Positions 1 through 11,652 are shown, counted from the first letter of the stretch. The stretch is 64,000 bases of DNA from Macrotrachela quadricornifera (GCA_022393335.1 JAJEKB010001262.1:20363-84362); one strand, 5' to 3'. Notes: a model not told the origin generated them from the sequence alone. Numbers and translations: made by a program.

Positions 1-89
1 TTTAAGCTAATACAAATTATAACGTATTGAAAGTAAAATAGAGCGAACTCATTTCTGATACTGAACATTTTTATAATTCTCTTGATATC

Positions 90-97
90 AAACTTAC
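90..97. repeat. Left copy of 8-bp target-site duplication
   Basis: AAACTTAC, matched by an identical copy at 1090-1097 directly outside the other end of the element. Confidence 0.75.
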
Positions 98-1089
98 GGG
101 TGAATCCCTTTTCGTCCTCACTCTTCCGAACATCCGGTACCATGACCGGATGATCGGGAGTATAATTTTGAGTTACCGATGTCCGGAGCAAAAATTGTCC
201 GATGTTAGAAACGGTAAATTACAGGGTGTTCGTAACATAAGATACCGGATGCCCGGAGCNNNNNNNNNNTACAGGGTGTTCGTAACATAAGATACCGGAT
301 GCCCGGAGCAAAAATTATCCGATGTTAGAAACGGTAAACTACAAGGAGTTCGTAACATAAAATGACGGAAGAGTGGGACAAAAAATGATCGATGTTCGAA
401 ACGATAATTTGCAGAATGTTTGGAATATAAAATGATGGCTGTTAAGAATGAATTATGGTGTTAGATTTTTAAAATGGAGAATAATTCATTCATATAGTAT
501 ATTTGTAAGTCGTTGGGTATAGTGACCTCTACAGGTATATACATTCAGTTAGATTTTCTCGGAAGTAGAGATCATGAATGAGCGATGGATTTTACAGATA
601 AATTGTGAAAATCACTGATAAAAACAAAGCTACAGTGTGTTATTTATGTGTGTGATATGTTAAAACTTGTACTTGTTATGTTATGATTTTTTGTAAAAAA
701 ACTCCAGTAGAATATAATGAAAAATAAAGTATATCTTAACGAACATCAGTCTCCTTTTCCTTCCGAACACTCTGTAATTTATCGTTTCGACCATCTGATA
801 ATTTTTGTTCCGGAAATCCGGTATTTTATGTTACGAAGACCCTGTAATTTATCGTTTCCAACATCGGACAGTTTTTGCTCCGGGCATCCGGTATCTTATG
901 TTACGAACACCCTGTAATTTACCGTTTCTAACATCGGACAATTTTTGCTCCGGACATCCGGTATTTTCATTCCGATCTTCCGGTTTTTCCATTTCGGACA
1001 TCCGGACACTTTTACAACAACTGGGTGGCGTTACGGACATCTAAGACCGATGTTCGTAAAAAAAAGCGAGGACGAAAAGGGAGCCCCCC
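98..1089. mobile_element. Foldback-like non-autonomous DNA element
   Basis: The ends are inverted: the left end begins GGGTGAATCCCTTTTCGTCC and the right end, read inward on the other strand, begins GGGGGGCTCCCTTTTCGTCC. Both arms are built of a tandem ~69-70 bp unit, in opposite orientation: about 175-430 on the left and 770-1010 on the right. The element is flanked by an 8-bp direct repeat AAACTTAC (90-97 and 1090-1097). The related GST unit at 2582-2607 has the same local sequence without the element and with no length difference, which looks like an empty site. Eight-bp duplications are typical of hAT-type transposition, but the termini do not let me assign a superfamily. The short ORFs inside are by-products of the repeats. 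Confidence 0.8.
260..269. other. Assembly gap (10 N)
   Basis: The ten Ns fall inside the second ~69-bp tandem unit. That unit is shorter than its neighbours, so the real missing stretch is probably nearer 30 bases. Confidence 0.95.
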
Positions 1090-1097
1090 AAACTTAC

Positions 1098-1859
1098 TAT
1101 GTCATGATGAAGTTAAATCTTTTTTATTAAAACAAATATGCGTTTTCTAATGCATTTATATTGTACAATAGTCTTTTATAATTGATACGTTTATAGGCAT
1201 ACCATTGCATGATGGATTGCTAGGGAAAACTATTACTATAAGTTAACATCGAAATAATACTTGAAATACTTGTATTTATAGATATGCATTCTAAATTTAT
1301 TATAAGTTTACTGAAACCTGAATCTATGCTAAGATATTTATAAATAAAAAAATTAAGATTTAGTCTGTATTGATTATTAACGTATCGAAATACACAAAGA
1401 AAAATTAGAAATCAATTGTTGTAACTAACTGAATCGATTTATTAATTTTTGTGATTGATTTTTCATTAAATAACCTTTGATCATTTATTTTTATGCATGG
1501 ACAAAATACATTCTTTTATTCAATTAATTAATTTTACCTTGTTGACGTGGTAGTATACAATGATAAATCAGAAAAACTCACTAAAAATATGTATGTTGTG
1601 TTTAATGATGGACCGTATTCTCTTTGTAATTAATTCTGAAGGGTAGGGTTTTTTTTCCGTAACGTTTCAGAAAGTTTTATTGAATTGAGTAAAAACTCTT
1701 TAAATAATCATCTAGGATTAAAAGAATATAAAATTAGAAATTTAAGATTTTATTTCATTATGTAAATTCTTTTTTTTATTTTGAAATACGTAAAGTGTAA
1801 CTTCAATTAGTGAAACTTCATTATTTTCGTTAAATATATTAAATAAAGAGAAATCTTAT
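1098..1859. other. 5' flank of GST pseudogene unit
   Basis: AT-rich and non-coding. Parts match the equivalent flanks of later GST units: the stretch near 1490-1530 resembles 4730-4770. The expected promoter and first ~40 codons of a GST gene are missing just before 1860. Confidence 0.6.
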
Positions 1860-2347
1860 ATGATCAAAAAAAAAGATATGCCATTAGGACAAGTACCTGT
1901 TCTTCAAGTTGATGGTGTTAAATTACCACAATCATTATCAATTGCTCGTTTTCTTGCTAAACAATTTCATCTTGCTGGAAAAGATAATTTTCAGCAAGGA
2001 AAAGTTAATACTATTGTTGATACTGTTAATGATTTTGTGATGGTATTTGTACCAGCTTTTCGGGAAAAAAATCACACAAAACAATAAGAACTTATAAGAC
2101 CGATAAAGCACCAAAATATTTACGATAACTTGAAGTTTTAAGTATATTATATGGTAATGGTGGTCAATTTGTTGTTGGCAATCAATTAACATGGACAAAT
2201 TCAACATTCTGCGATGTGGGAGAAACTTTTCAATTATTTTCAAATGATTTAGATGAATATTTATGGTTAACACAAAATCGTGGACAAGTTAAAAAACAAT
2301 CAAATATTGCAGAATGTCTTAAAACTCGACCAAAAACACAATTTTAA
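1860..2347 (+). pseudogene. Truncated, broken sigma-class GST copy
   Basis: From [14 protein letters not shown] onward this follows the two intact GST genes, through [19 protein letters not shown] to a C-terminal TRPKTQF-like end at about 2346. The first ~40 codons, including the catalytic N-terminal Tyr region, are absent. Within the all-helical C-terminal half the frame is broken by stops near 2087 and 2128. The TRX-like C-terminal half and GST-C helices are still recognisable at the DNA level. It is a 5'-truncated pseudogene of the tandem array. Confidence 0.85.
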
Positions 2348-3648
2348 AAACTTAAACAATTAATATAACATACAATAGTATTTAAACATATGATTGAAAT
2401 AAAATTGCAGTTTTTTTTTGGTACTTATTCCGATACTTTTTCTATCTAGTTTTGGCTGATACAAAATCGTAGGATTTTCAAATCAATACAGATTCTAATG
2501 AATTGAAAGCGAAATAGAACGAATTTATTTTCGATGTTAGAGACTTTTCAGTAGTATTAATATAATCACTCTATTTCTATTATCAAACGCATCATATTAT
2601 GATGAAGTTAAATCTATTACTCACTTAAATAACTTTAGATTTCGTAATGTATTAACATTTCACAATAGTGTATTGTGATTATTCTTTTTTCATGTATATC
2701 ATTGTATGATTAATTGCTAGATAGTATTTCACTGCACGAAATTTTAAGCACAATAATCATATCTTATATTTTTCTGAGGTATAAATATTTTCCTTCTTTA
2801 AGTATTAAATGAAAAGAAAATATTCGAAGAAGAAACGAACGATTTTACCTTAAATTTTTTTGCGCAGAATCTTGATATTGAATATAAACATAATAAAATA
2901 GGTAAAAACTATAGAGGATAGATTTATTAGCATGATCATGTAAAAATTTTTAATTCAATATAATTATAGCATAGCTTTTGTTGATTATCAATCTGTTGAA
3001 GTAAAGAAACAAAAAATAAATTAATAGACATAAAGGATTATATCGAGCCATCGCTTTTTATAATTATTTTTTCGTTAAAAAAACCTTTCTTTATCTCGGT
3101 TTACGTGTACATAAAGCATACTTTTCTCTTCGAGAAGTTTAGTTAACTATACCTTTTATTATGAATAGATATGCATTGAAGAAGTTAAAAAACAAGCTAA
3201 AATTTCAAAACTTTATGTCCCATCGATAAAGTACAAAATAAAACTAGAAATCTCAAAAGAAAAGATTTCATTCAATAAGCAGATTAATACGATAAAAATC
3301 ATCAATTCTGTTTTATTATAATTTATTATACGTATATCTTGAATGTTTATTGTAATTTGAAAAATTCATATTATTCCTATGTGAGTTGTGTAAATTTCAT
3401 GTCATACATTGACAAAACACACCTCTTCAATATATGCAATAGTATGTATTCTTTAATAAGAAAAGTATGTACGATCATCAATTTTTTTTCTTTTCTTTTA
3501 GCTATACGCACATGATGACGCGGCAAAAATGAAATAGTAAGTCATGTACACTGCCACTTTTCTCTCTTTGATATAATATCTTTCTTAGCCCTACATTTAT
3601 TCTTATTCCTCTTTCATTCTTAATCAAATAAATATCTAATCAATCTCG
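2348..3648. other. Intergenic flank and promoter of GST gene 2
   Basis: AT-rich, no coding potential seen. Positions 2440-2620 resemble the flanks at 1-110 and 4380-4480, marking the repeated unit boundary. Positions 3290-3648 are clearly similar to 5500-5861 upstream of the other intact GST gene, including an ARE match and a pyrimidine-rich tract. Confidence 0.6.
3516..3524 (+). promoter_or_regulatory. Antioxidant response element match
   Basis: TGACGCGGC followed by AAAA fits the core TGACNNNGC plus A-rich tail bound by CNC-bZIP/small Maf factors. It lies ~125 bp before the ATG. The same element with different spacer bases lies ahead of the second intact GST gene. Confidence 0.5.
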
Positions 3649-4266
3649 ATGTCGACATATAAACTATATTATTTTAATGGACGTGGTCGTGCTGAAACAG
3701 CTCGTTTAATTTTTGCTGCTGCTGGTCAGAAATTTGAAGATATTCGTTATGAACGTGATGAATGGCCAGCACATAAAAAAGATATGCCATTAGGTCAAAT
3801 GCCTGTTCTTGAAGTTGATGGTGTAAAACTACCACAATCATTATCAATTGCTCGTTTTCTTGCTAAACAATTTCATCTTGCTGGAAAAGATAATTTTGAT
3901 CAAGCAAAAGTTGATGCTGTTGTTGATACAATTAATGATCTTATGGCGGCATTTGTACCAAGTCGTATGGAACAAGATAAAGTAAAAAAAGAAGAACTGA
4001 CAAAGAAATTTCAAAATGATGAATTACCAAAACATTTACATAATCTTGAAGTTTTAAGTAAATTATATAGTAATGGTGGTCATTTTTTTGTTGGAAATCA
4101 ATTAACTTGGGCTGATTTATTGTTCCATGCTGCAGTAGATTATCTTTTTCAATTAAATGAAAATATCTTAGATGAATATCCATGGTTAATACAAAATCGT
4201 GTCGAAGTCGAAAAACAACCAAAAATTGCAGAATATCTTAAAAATCGACCGAAAACAGAATATTAA
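3649..4266 (+). CDS. Sigma-class glutathione S-transferase
   Basis: A 205-residue protein in one uninterrupted reading frame, the usual length for sigma GSTs. The N-terminal thioredoxin-like domain (about 1-80) starts [19 protein letters not shown], with Tyr8 at the position of the catalytic Tyr of haematopoietic prostaglandin D synthase. The cis-Pro segment is [12 protein letters not shown] and the glutathione-contacting QS pair is at [11 protein letters not shown]. The helical C-terminal domain holds [11 protein letters not shown] and the conserved LTWADLLF N-capping region. Sigma enzymes conjugate glutathione to electrophiles or isomerise prostanoids in the cytosol; the substrate here is not deducible. 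It is one of two intact members of a tandem array, with an ARE match upstream. Confidence 0.93.
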   Translation: MSTYKLYYFNGRGRAETARLIFAAAGQKFEDIRYERDEWPAHKKDMPLGQMPVLEVDGVKLPQSLSIARFLAKQFHLAGKDNFDQAKVDAVVDTINDLMAAFVPSRMEQDKVKKEELTKKFQNDELPKHLHNLEVLSKLYSNGGHFFVGNQLTWADLLFHAAVDYLFQLNENILDEYPWLIQNRVEVEKQPKIAEYLKNRPKTEY

Positions 4267-4741
4267 AAAAATATATTGATGAACACATAAACGTTTCTAG
4301 TTTTTATCTTTCGATATTTTAGTATATATTTCTGTTATATAATTTTTTTTCATACGAAATAAAAGACCTTTTTTAATCACTAGAAATTCTAATATGTTGA
4401 AAGTGAAATAGAACGAATCTATATAAATTGCTGTGGATGTGCCAATACTATTGACATAATCAGTCTACTTTGGTTTGTTTTATCGATGAAACTTTCCATT
4501 TCACTATGACGCTAAATGTGCTTTATTATAATAAATGTACGATTTTTAATGCGCTTTTAGAATTTCAAACTGTAAAATGATATTTTTAAATCAAATAATT
4601 AAGATCTAGTTTTTAATCATTACCAATTCGTTGCAGAAAATGAAGAAAGAATAAAATGATGGATATGAAAGAGTGTATTGATTTATGAATTTTTACAAAT
4701 ATTTTTTTCTTTAAATAAATTTTAAAAATCTAATTTTATGT
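4267..4741. other. Intergenic spacer in GST array
   Basis: AT-rich. Positions 4380-4480 repeat the 3'-flank motif seen at 1-60 and 2490-2530. No gene seen. Confidence 0.5.
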
Positions 4742-4981
4742 ATGGAAAAAATGTATTCTTCTGTTTGGTTAGGTAAATGTCGTTTTCCTTTTTCGATAAT
4801 ATTGTCATATAAACTTTACTATCTTGATAAACATGATCATGTTGAAGTATTCTGTTTAATTTTTATAGTTGTTAGCCAAGAATTTGACGATATTCGTTAT
4901 GCATATAATGTATACACATTACATAAAACTGTAATGATATTACTCAACTCAAAAAAATACTCACGTCATCCTTGTAATTAG
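4742..4981 (+). pseudogene. N-terminal GST relic
   Basis: From 4805 the frame reads SYKLYYLDKHDHVEVFCLIF, then VVSQEFDDIRYAYNVYTLHK. This aligns residue for residue with the first ~42 residues of the intact GSTs but has lost the GRGRAE motif. The remainder of the gene is missing: after about 4930 the similarity ends and the frame stops at 4981. It is a decayed 5' fragment of another array member, complementary to the 5'-truncated copy at 1860. Confidence 0.75.
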
Positions 4982-5861
4982 CATGAATTTGAGAATAAAC
5001 AAGCTTAATTTTAAAAAAAATTGGGAAGAAAATAGAGAAGACTTTTGTCAAAAGATGTAACTATCCATTCATATGAACTTACTTATATATATGATGAATG
5101 TTATTCACAAAGTTATTTTATCGAGATCTACTAAAACTATTCAACTGTATCTACAAAACTGAAAACAGGATTTTGCTCTACAAATCTTACTATGTTCCAT
5201 TTCATCAGAATATACAAAATTAATAGAAATCCAAAAAGTAATACAAAATAAAACTGACATACACAATAAAAAATCATATAGGAAAAACTCAGAAAATGTG
5301 ATTTTCAACATTTTGGCCATAGCTTAACTAGATTTTCTTAGAAACATTTAAAACATTATTTTATCAAAATATTTAACAAAGAAAGCTTCACTCAACCTAA
5401 TTAAAAAAAAGAATATTTGAATAGTTCATGTTTTTTGTGGTTGACTACCTACAGAAATATCCTAAAAGATTTTACTCAATAAACAGTTTAATCCGATAAA
5501 AATCATCAATCATGTTTCATTATAATCTATTACATATGTTCATTGAATTTTAACTTTTAAATTGAAAAATTTATATTATTCCTATGTGAATTGTATAAAT
5601 TTCATTTTATCTACTGATAAAACACACCTCTTCTAGGCACGATAAGCGTGTGTGCGTGTTTTTCAGTAAGAAAAAATATGCACTGTCATCAATTTTTTTT
5701 CTTTTCTTTTCTTTTCTTTTAGCAACATGTGCATGATGACGAAGCAAAAGTAAAATAGTAAGTCATGCATACATCGCTTTTTTTCTATCTTTCATATAAA
5801 TATCTATCTTGGCACTACATTTCTTTCCATTCTTAATCAAATATACATCAAATAAACCTTA
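4982..5861. other. Intergenic flank and promoter of GST gene 4
   Basis: No coding potential seen. From about 5500 it parallels the promoter of the gene at 3649, including a run of CTTTT repeats (5695-5720), an ARE match and the conserved AATAGTAAGTCATG block. Confidence 0.6.
5737..5745 (+). promoter_or_regulatory. Antioxidant response element match
   Basis: TGACGAAGC followed by AAAA fits TGACNNNGC with an A-rich tail, 117 bp before the ATG at 5862. The invariant bases match the element at 3516 while the free NNN positions differ. Confidence 0.5.
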
Positions 5862-6479
5862 ATGTCGACATATAAACTTTATTATTTTAATGGACGTGGT
5901 CGTGCTGAAACAGCTCGTTTAATTTTCGCTGCTGCTGGACAAAAATTTGAAGATGTTCGTTTTGAACGTGAACAATGGCCAACATATAAAAAGGATATGC
6001 CATTAGGTCAAGTACCTGTTCTTGAAGTTGATGGTGTAAAATTACCACAATCAGCATCAATTGCTCGTTTTCTTGCTAAACAATTTCACTTAGCTGGTAA
6101 AGATAATTTTGAACAAGCAAAAGTTGATGCTGTTGTTGATACAATTTCTGATTTAATGACAGCATTTTTACCAGCTCGTCGAGAACAAGATGAAGCAAAA
6201 AAACAAGAACTTATAAAGAAATTTCGAACTGATGAATTACCAAAACATTTACAAAATCTTGAAGTTTTAGGTAAATTATATGGTAATGGTGGTCATTTTT
6301 TTGTTGGAAATCATTTAACATGGGCTGATTTATTATTTTACGATATAGGAGAAAATATGATTGGTTTAGATGGAAGTATTTTAGATGAATATCCATGGTT
6401 AAAACAAAATCGTGCAGAAGTTGAAAAACAACCAAAAATTGCAGAATATCTTAAAACTCGACCCAAAACAGCATTTTAA
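5862..6479 (+). CDS. Sigma-class glutathione S-transferase
   Basis: 205 residues, single exon, very similar to the gene at 3649. Tyr8 lies within [19 protein letters not shown], followed by [12 protein letters not shown] and the [11 protein letters not shown] glutathione-binding segment. The C-terminal domain includes [19 protein letters not shown] and a terminal TRPKTAF. Most differences from the sister gene are in the C-terminal helices ([21 protein letters not shown] versus [11 protein letters not shown]), the part that shapes the hydrophobic substrate pocket, so substrate preference may differ. This is the last copy of the array; downstream sequence has no further GST similarity. Confidence 0.93.
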   Translation: MSTYKLYYFNGRGRAETARLIFAAAGQKFEDVRFEREQWPTYKKDMPLGQVPVLEVDGVKLPQSASIARFLAKQFHLAGKDNFEQAKVDAVVDTISDLMTAFLPARREQDEAKKQELIKKFRTDELPKHLQNLEVLGKLYGNGGHFFVGNHLTWADLLFYDIGENMIGLDGSILDEYPWLKQNRAEVEKQPKIAEYLKTRPKTAF

Positions 6480-7278
6480 ATAGAATAAACTGATGAACAT
6501 CTCAAACATTTGCATTTTTTGTTGTTTTATTATTTTAACATTATTTCAATATATGATGGATATAAAATATTAATTTATATTTCTTTTTCTATTAGTCCTG
6601 CAATTGAACTGTATATAAAATAGAAATGAAAAATACTTTGAGTTAATTAAAATTTCTAACAAAACTATATAAAAAATCTAAAGATATAGAAATAGTTTTT
6701 TTCAGATAGTTGCCATTACTGTTTCTATCAAGATGAATCTTTTCTAATAATATAATAATAATTTTTATCTACCTTGCTAGTCATATTTCATTAACAAAAG
6801 ATTTTAAGCAGTTTTCATTGTAATACTTGTAACCTATAATTTTGTCTTTATATACATTATGTACGAAAACATGATATATGAAATAAAGCGTTGGTTGAAA
6901 TTTATCTTCATCTTTGATGACTTATGTTCTTTAATCCACCTAGCATTATATGATTTGTGATCAATCTGCATAAAATAAACTCATATCCTTATAGAAAATG
7001 TTATAACAAATTCTTGAAATCGATGAAACAAATAAACCATTATTGTCTCGTGTAATATTTAATATTAGTTTTTGAATCCTATACCGAAAGATTTAATTCA
7101 TTTATAATTTTACCTTGTAATATTTTCGATATCAATGAATACTTCTTTGTTTTTTTTCAGCTCATCATAATTAATAGAAGTTTTTAATTAATTTTAAAGA
7201 TTTATTTTACCAATTAAAAAAACAGTCTTTAATAATACAAAAGAATTCGTTGTTTCGAATTTTTATAATAAATTAAAA
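6480..7278. other. Intergenic region
   Basis: AT-rich spacer between the GST array and the convergent sulfotransferase gene. No gene or repeat recognised. Confidence 0.5.
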
Positions 7279-8721
7279 TTAATCAATATCAACTAATATT
7301 CGATATTGACTGAAAAAACGTTCTTTGATATAATCGTATATAGCATATTCATATTTAAGAAGTGGTTTAAGAAGTTTTATTGTGTTATTATTTGGTAATT
7401 GAATATTAATATCTCTTTCATCAGCCATTTTTTTTGGATCGTGTTGATTCATAAATAAAAGACGAGCATGTTTAAAATATTGTGGTAGAAGTTTTTCTAA
7501 ATTGAAAAAAAGAAAAAGAATAAAATATTCTTAATATGATTTAAATAAAATAATATACCAAGAACATATAAAAATTTATACATTTCTTCAGAAATACCAA
7601 TAACTGTATAAAAATATTCAATATTTTTTTTTGCTTCTTCTACTGCCCACTTATTTTCATCTTGACATCGATGTCGAAATTTTAATCCACAAAAAAATGG
7701 TAACATTCTTGAAACACCTTGTGCTGATGTAATACAATGTTTTGGTAATCGTTTTTTAACACATTCATCAAGTGTTTCATTTATTCTTTCTTTTTGTACA
7801 AAACAACGTTCTGTTGTAAGACATATTTCACGTGAACGATTATATTCAGCTGCTACTCGATACATTGGATCACGGACTAAATTAATCCATATAGGATGTG
7901 TTGCAAATTGTAATGAATAAAAATCAAAAAAATAAATATGTCGTTCATATATTAAACGAGGATATTTATTCATATGTAATGATCGTGCTATAGATAATAA
8001 TGATGATTGATCATAAGAAAATGGAGTATATATCGAACTTGATATATATTTATATGAATGAAGATAAGATATATTTCCAAGTAATGCTTGCATTGTATAT
8101 TCATGACATTGTGGTATTCGATTATACATAATTATTGATATATTACCTTTAATATTAAGTATGCGTGATAATCGATGAGTATTTGGAGTTGGTAAATCCA
8201 TATCTATGTATTTTGCAGGTTTATATTCTTCATCAAGATAATCAACATCTATATTAAGATGATCAATATCAACAAATGAATAACGTAAATATTTATCATG
8301 TTTTATGCGTTGATTTAATGGTGGTCTATAAAGATAAAAGAATAAAAAATAAATATTTTTTATCTATAAATCAGTTTTAATAAAAGTTTGGAAATAATAC
8401 TCACGATGTCTTCGTGAAATTTGTTTGTTTTTTTATTCGTAAAGTCGGTTTTGCTTTAGTTGAATAGTCATTATCTTCCTCATATTCTTCATATACTTCA
8501 TATTCTTTATCTGTATCTGATGAAGATTTTTCTTTTTGTTGTTCTTGTTGTTTTATTTGAGATTTTTGTAGGTTTTGAAATATTTGTGATCGAAATAGAG
8601 TAATAAAACAAATAATCAGTATAACACTAACAAGTAAAAATAATTTGCGATATTGTACAATTGAAAAAATACGTCGATTAATGCACGATAATGATGTTGT
8701 TATTAACCGTCGTAGTCCCAT
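7279..8721 (-). CDS. Uronyl/heparan 2-O-sulfotransferase-like protein
   Basis: Three exons (8405-8721, 7559-8325, 7279-7496) joined by GT-AG introns of 79 and 62 bp give 433 residues. It is a type II Golgi layout: a short basic cytosolic tail, a membrane anchor LFLLVSVILIICFITLF near residues 28-45, and an acidic Glu/Ser-rich stem. The luminal domain matches UST/HS2ST: YNRIPQCHEYT at the 5'-phosphosulfate loop, RHIYFFDF, INLVRDPMYR at the 3'-phosphate site, FCGL with paired Cys, and a C-terminal PLLKYEYAIYDYIKERF. Family enzymes move sulfate from PAPS to hexuronic acid in glycosaminoglycans. Here the loop Lys is Gln and the Ser of the RDPxxRxxS motif is Ala, so activity is doubtful. Confidence 0.85.
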
Positions 8722-10460
8722 AATTATAATAAAAATATATTAACTATCAAAATAGAAAACAGTACGAAATATACAAACTAAATTTATAATGAATATTAAA
8801 GATTAATAGCTAATTTTTTACTTGTACTTAATATACAAAAAAAAAACTAGCCGACATTGGATTTCATCTCAATAGTACATTACCTGTATTTGATGGATTA
8901 TATTTTGTTTAGTTAGAGCAAATGCGCTCTTCGTTGATTTATTATTTTTTTTACACGTTTTCTTTCGTTTTTTTTTTCTCCTACATTTTCACATATTAAT
9001 GCGTCACATGAGCAAAAGTGAGGCTTATACACTGTCATTGCTTTTTATACTTTGTTAGATACGAACAAAATCATCAAACAATAAGTATATTACGTTTATA
9101 TAAACATACTGTAAAATTATTAAGTTAAAAAATACAATTAGATAATTAGATTGATTTTACTAAAAAATTATATTCATTATTTTTTTTCTATCGATATTTC
9201 TTTGGCTTTTTTTTAATTGTTTTCATATATAAAATGTATACTTAAATAATCTGATTCCTATATTTAGTGTTTTGTTGACTGATTAATATTCAATTAAATT
9301 GTACTTAGAAGGTTATACTGGATTCTAAAGAGATAAACAATCAATGATAATACTGTAAACATATGATATGGTTGAATAACGAAAGGATAACCTTGACTAT
9401 CATATAAAACCTATAAATCGTACGATGAATAAATGATAATTTCTTTTTGAATTTCTATGAATAAAATCTTCATAATGATAAAAATAAGTAATTTATAAAA
9501 AATTCGTATTTCATTTAAACTATTCAGTTTAAATTAAGAAATCTTATATATTCATATTGTATAATAAATAAACATATAGAAAAATGAATAACATACTTTT
9601 GATTAAAAATGCTGTCTAATATATCTGTCAATACATCGATAGTATAAATAGTTACGTCTAATAGTCGTCTATACCAAGTAAATAGACAAAAAAAAATAAT
9701 GATAAAATCAATGTAAAGCAAGGTTTAAAAAACATGCATTTCGTTCAATTGTACTCAAACAAATGAAAAATACAAATAATATTTTAAAAAAATAAACTCA
9801 ATCATATTCAAAAAAAAAAACATCTTATTAGTATCCATAGATAAGTATATATTTATTCGTTATAATGTTAGAAATTATAAATAACTATTTGATATTTCTT
9901 TATTGTTAATGTAAAGATAATTCTTTTTTTTTGGTTTAATAAAAATTAAAATGAATTATTTAATTAGTTTTTCATTAGAAAAAGAAAAAAATTTTTTTTT
10001 TTTCTTTGATTTATTTTCAATATAAATACTAGAATAATAAACTATTCTCTTGGTACCTGATAAGTCATTCGATAGTTAGTATCAAAAAATTTGATAAAAA
10101 AAAAAATTACAAAATAATCAATTAATGATTTAATTATAATATCAAACGTATTTTATCGAATAAAAGACTTTTAAAATAAGATATATACATTCTATATACA
10201 AAAATCATATTAATATTTAATATATCTTAATAATGTAGAAGAAAGATTGAATGTTATTTTAGTTATATTCATCTACTAATATAAGTATGTTCTCGAATGT
10301 TCTAGTACTTTTAGAACAATTATGATGTTTAGTTTTGTATCTCTTTCATTACAAACATTCGATATATCTCTTTGTCAATATATAAGAACTAGAGGCTCCT
10401 GTGAGAAGGTTAGACTCAAGGGAAAAAAGTGGAGCCCATGGAGTGCGCGCTTCAGTTGTA
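8722..10460. other. Intergenic AT-rich region
   Basis: Long A/T runs and no credible gene; small ORFs here are chance. Positions 8985-9055 loosely resemble the GST promoter block (a CACATGA..GCAAAAGTGA segment followed by ATACACTG and CTTTT). Confidence 0.5.
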
Positions 10461-10745
10461 CCTCCCTGTGCCTTCGCTGCGCTTCTCTGTGTTCTCAGTG
10501 CATTCATTATACTTCCCTGTACTCTCACCGCACTTTCCTATACCTTCACTGTACTTCCCTATGTTCTCACTGTATATCCCTGTACCTCCACTGTGCTTTC
10601 CTGCACTTTCCTGTGTTCTCACTGTACTTCTTTGTACTTCCACTGTATTTCCTTATACGTTCAGTGTACTTTCCTATACCTCTACTGTACTTCCATTGTA
10701 TTTCCCTATACTTCCACTATACTTTTCTGTACTTTCTTGAACTTC
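10461..10745. repeat. 21-bp minisatellite
   Basis: About 13 copies of a 21-bp unit related to CTTCCCTGTACTCTCACTGTA, some shortened to 9-12 bp. The unit is a multiple of three and lacks stops, so three plus-strand frames and one minus-strand frame stay open across it. Those ORFs (10322-10895) are by-products, not genes. Base composition is much richer in G+C than the surroundings. Confidence 0.85.
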
Positions 10746-11652
10746 GAGAGTCTGTTGTTTTCATCCTTGGTTGAACTTCAATACCAGAGGAGAAATCAAT
10801 TTAACCCCTTCACTGGGGAATTTTGGACGGGCAAAATTCTTTTGGAGATGAGAACTAATGATAACATTCTTCAAAATTCCCTCTTGAAGAAATAGATAAA
10901 CTGTGTTACTTAATTTCGAATAACTATGAATTAATTTCATCTATGCAGTATCATTCTTCTTTCTAGCATACTCGTCGGCCTTAGTTTATCATAATTCTGC
11001 AATTGAAAAAAAAAGAGTGATGCACATTTACACCAACACCTTCAAAAAGGTTAATTAACATCAGAAAAAATTTCATGGGTATAAAATATAATATAGATGA
11101 CTAATATATATCATAATAGATGGACGTGTACGAAATATATACATAATGTATAGACATATACAACGTATATATATAATTTTCTTTTATTCTGTAACCAATC
11201 ATATGAAAGTTCCTGACGAAGAAAAACACTTGTATAATATAATATAGATGCTCATATTTATTATATGTTCATGTATGTACTTTTTTTCGTTCTATCGCTT
11301 TTCGTTCATATGAACTTTTTTCCGTTCTGTGACCAATCAGATAAAAGTTCCCGAAGAAAGTTTGTCTATTATAATATAGATTACTCGTTTATAATTAATG
11401 AAATAATCATATGTTTTAGTTATCTTAAATCGTTAGACAAACATATTGTATAATCTCAACTCGAGGGACCAATCGATTTCTGTTATTGATTTCACATGAA
11501 AGAAAAGAACAGATAAAAAAGGGAAAAAAAAGCAAATGACGCAGATTCTTACTTATATATATACAATAAGAAACGATAATATATATCATTCTGTCTTAAC
11601 TCATCGTTGTCTTATCTTGAAAAGACATATATATATATACATTTGATTGTTC
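10746..11652. other. Intergenic region with diverged direct repeats
   Basis: Positions 11170-11255 and 11305-11385 are diverged direct copies (ACCAATCA...AAAGTTCC.GA..AAG ... TATAATATAGAT). A third, shorter trace sits at 11085-11105. Just upstream of the next gene are TATATATA runs. No gene seen. Confidence 0.45.

Noticed and set aside
9524..9721. 65-residue minus-strand ORF
   Set aside because: Low-complexity AT-rich translation with no start context or homology.
10322..10895. Three long plus-strand ORFs (150, 164, 103 residues)
   Set aside because: They are created by a stop-free 21-bp tandem repeat open in every frame; composition is repetitive and frames overlap.
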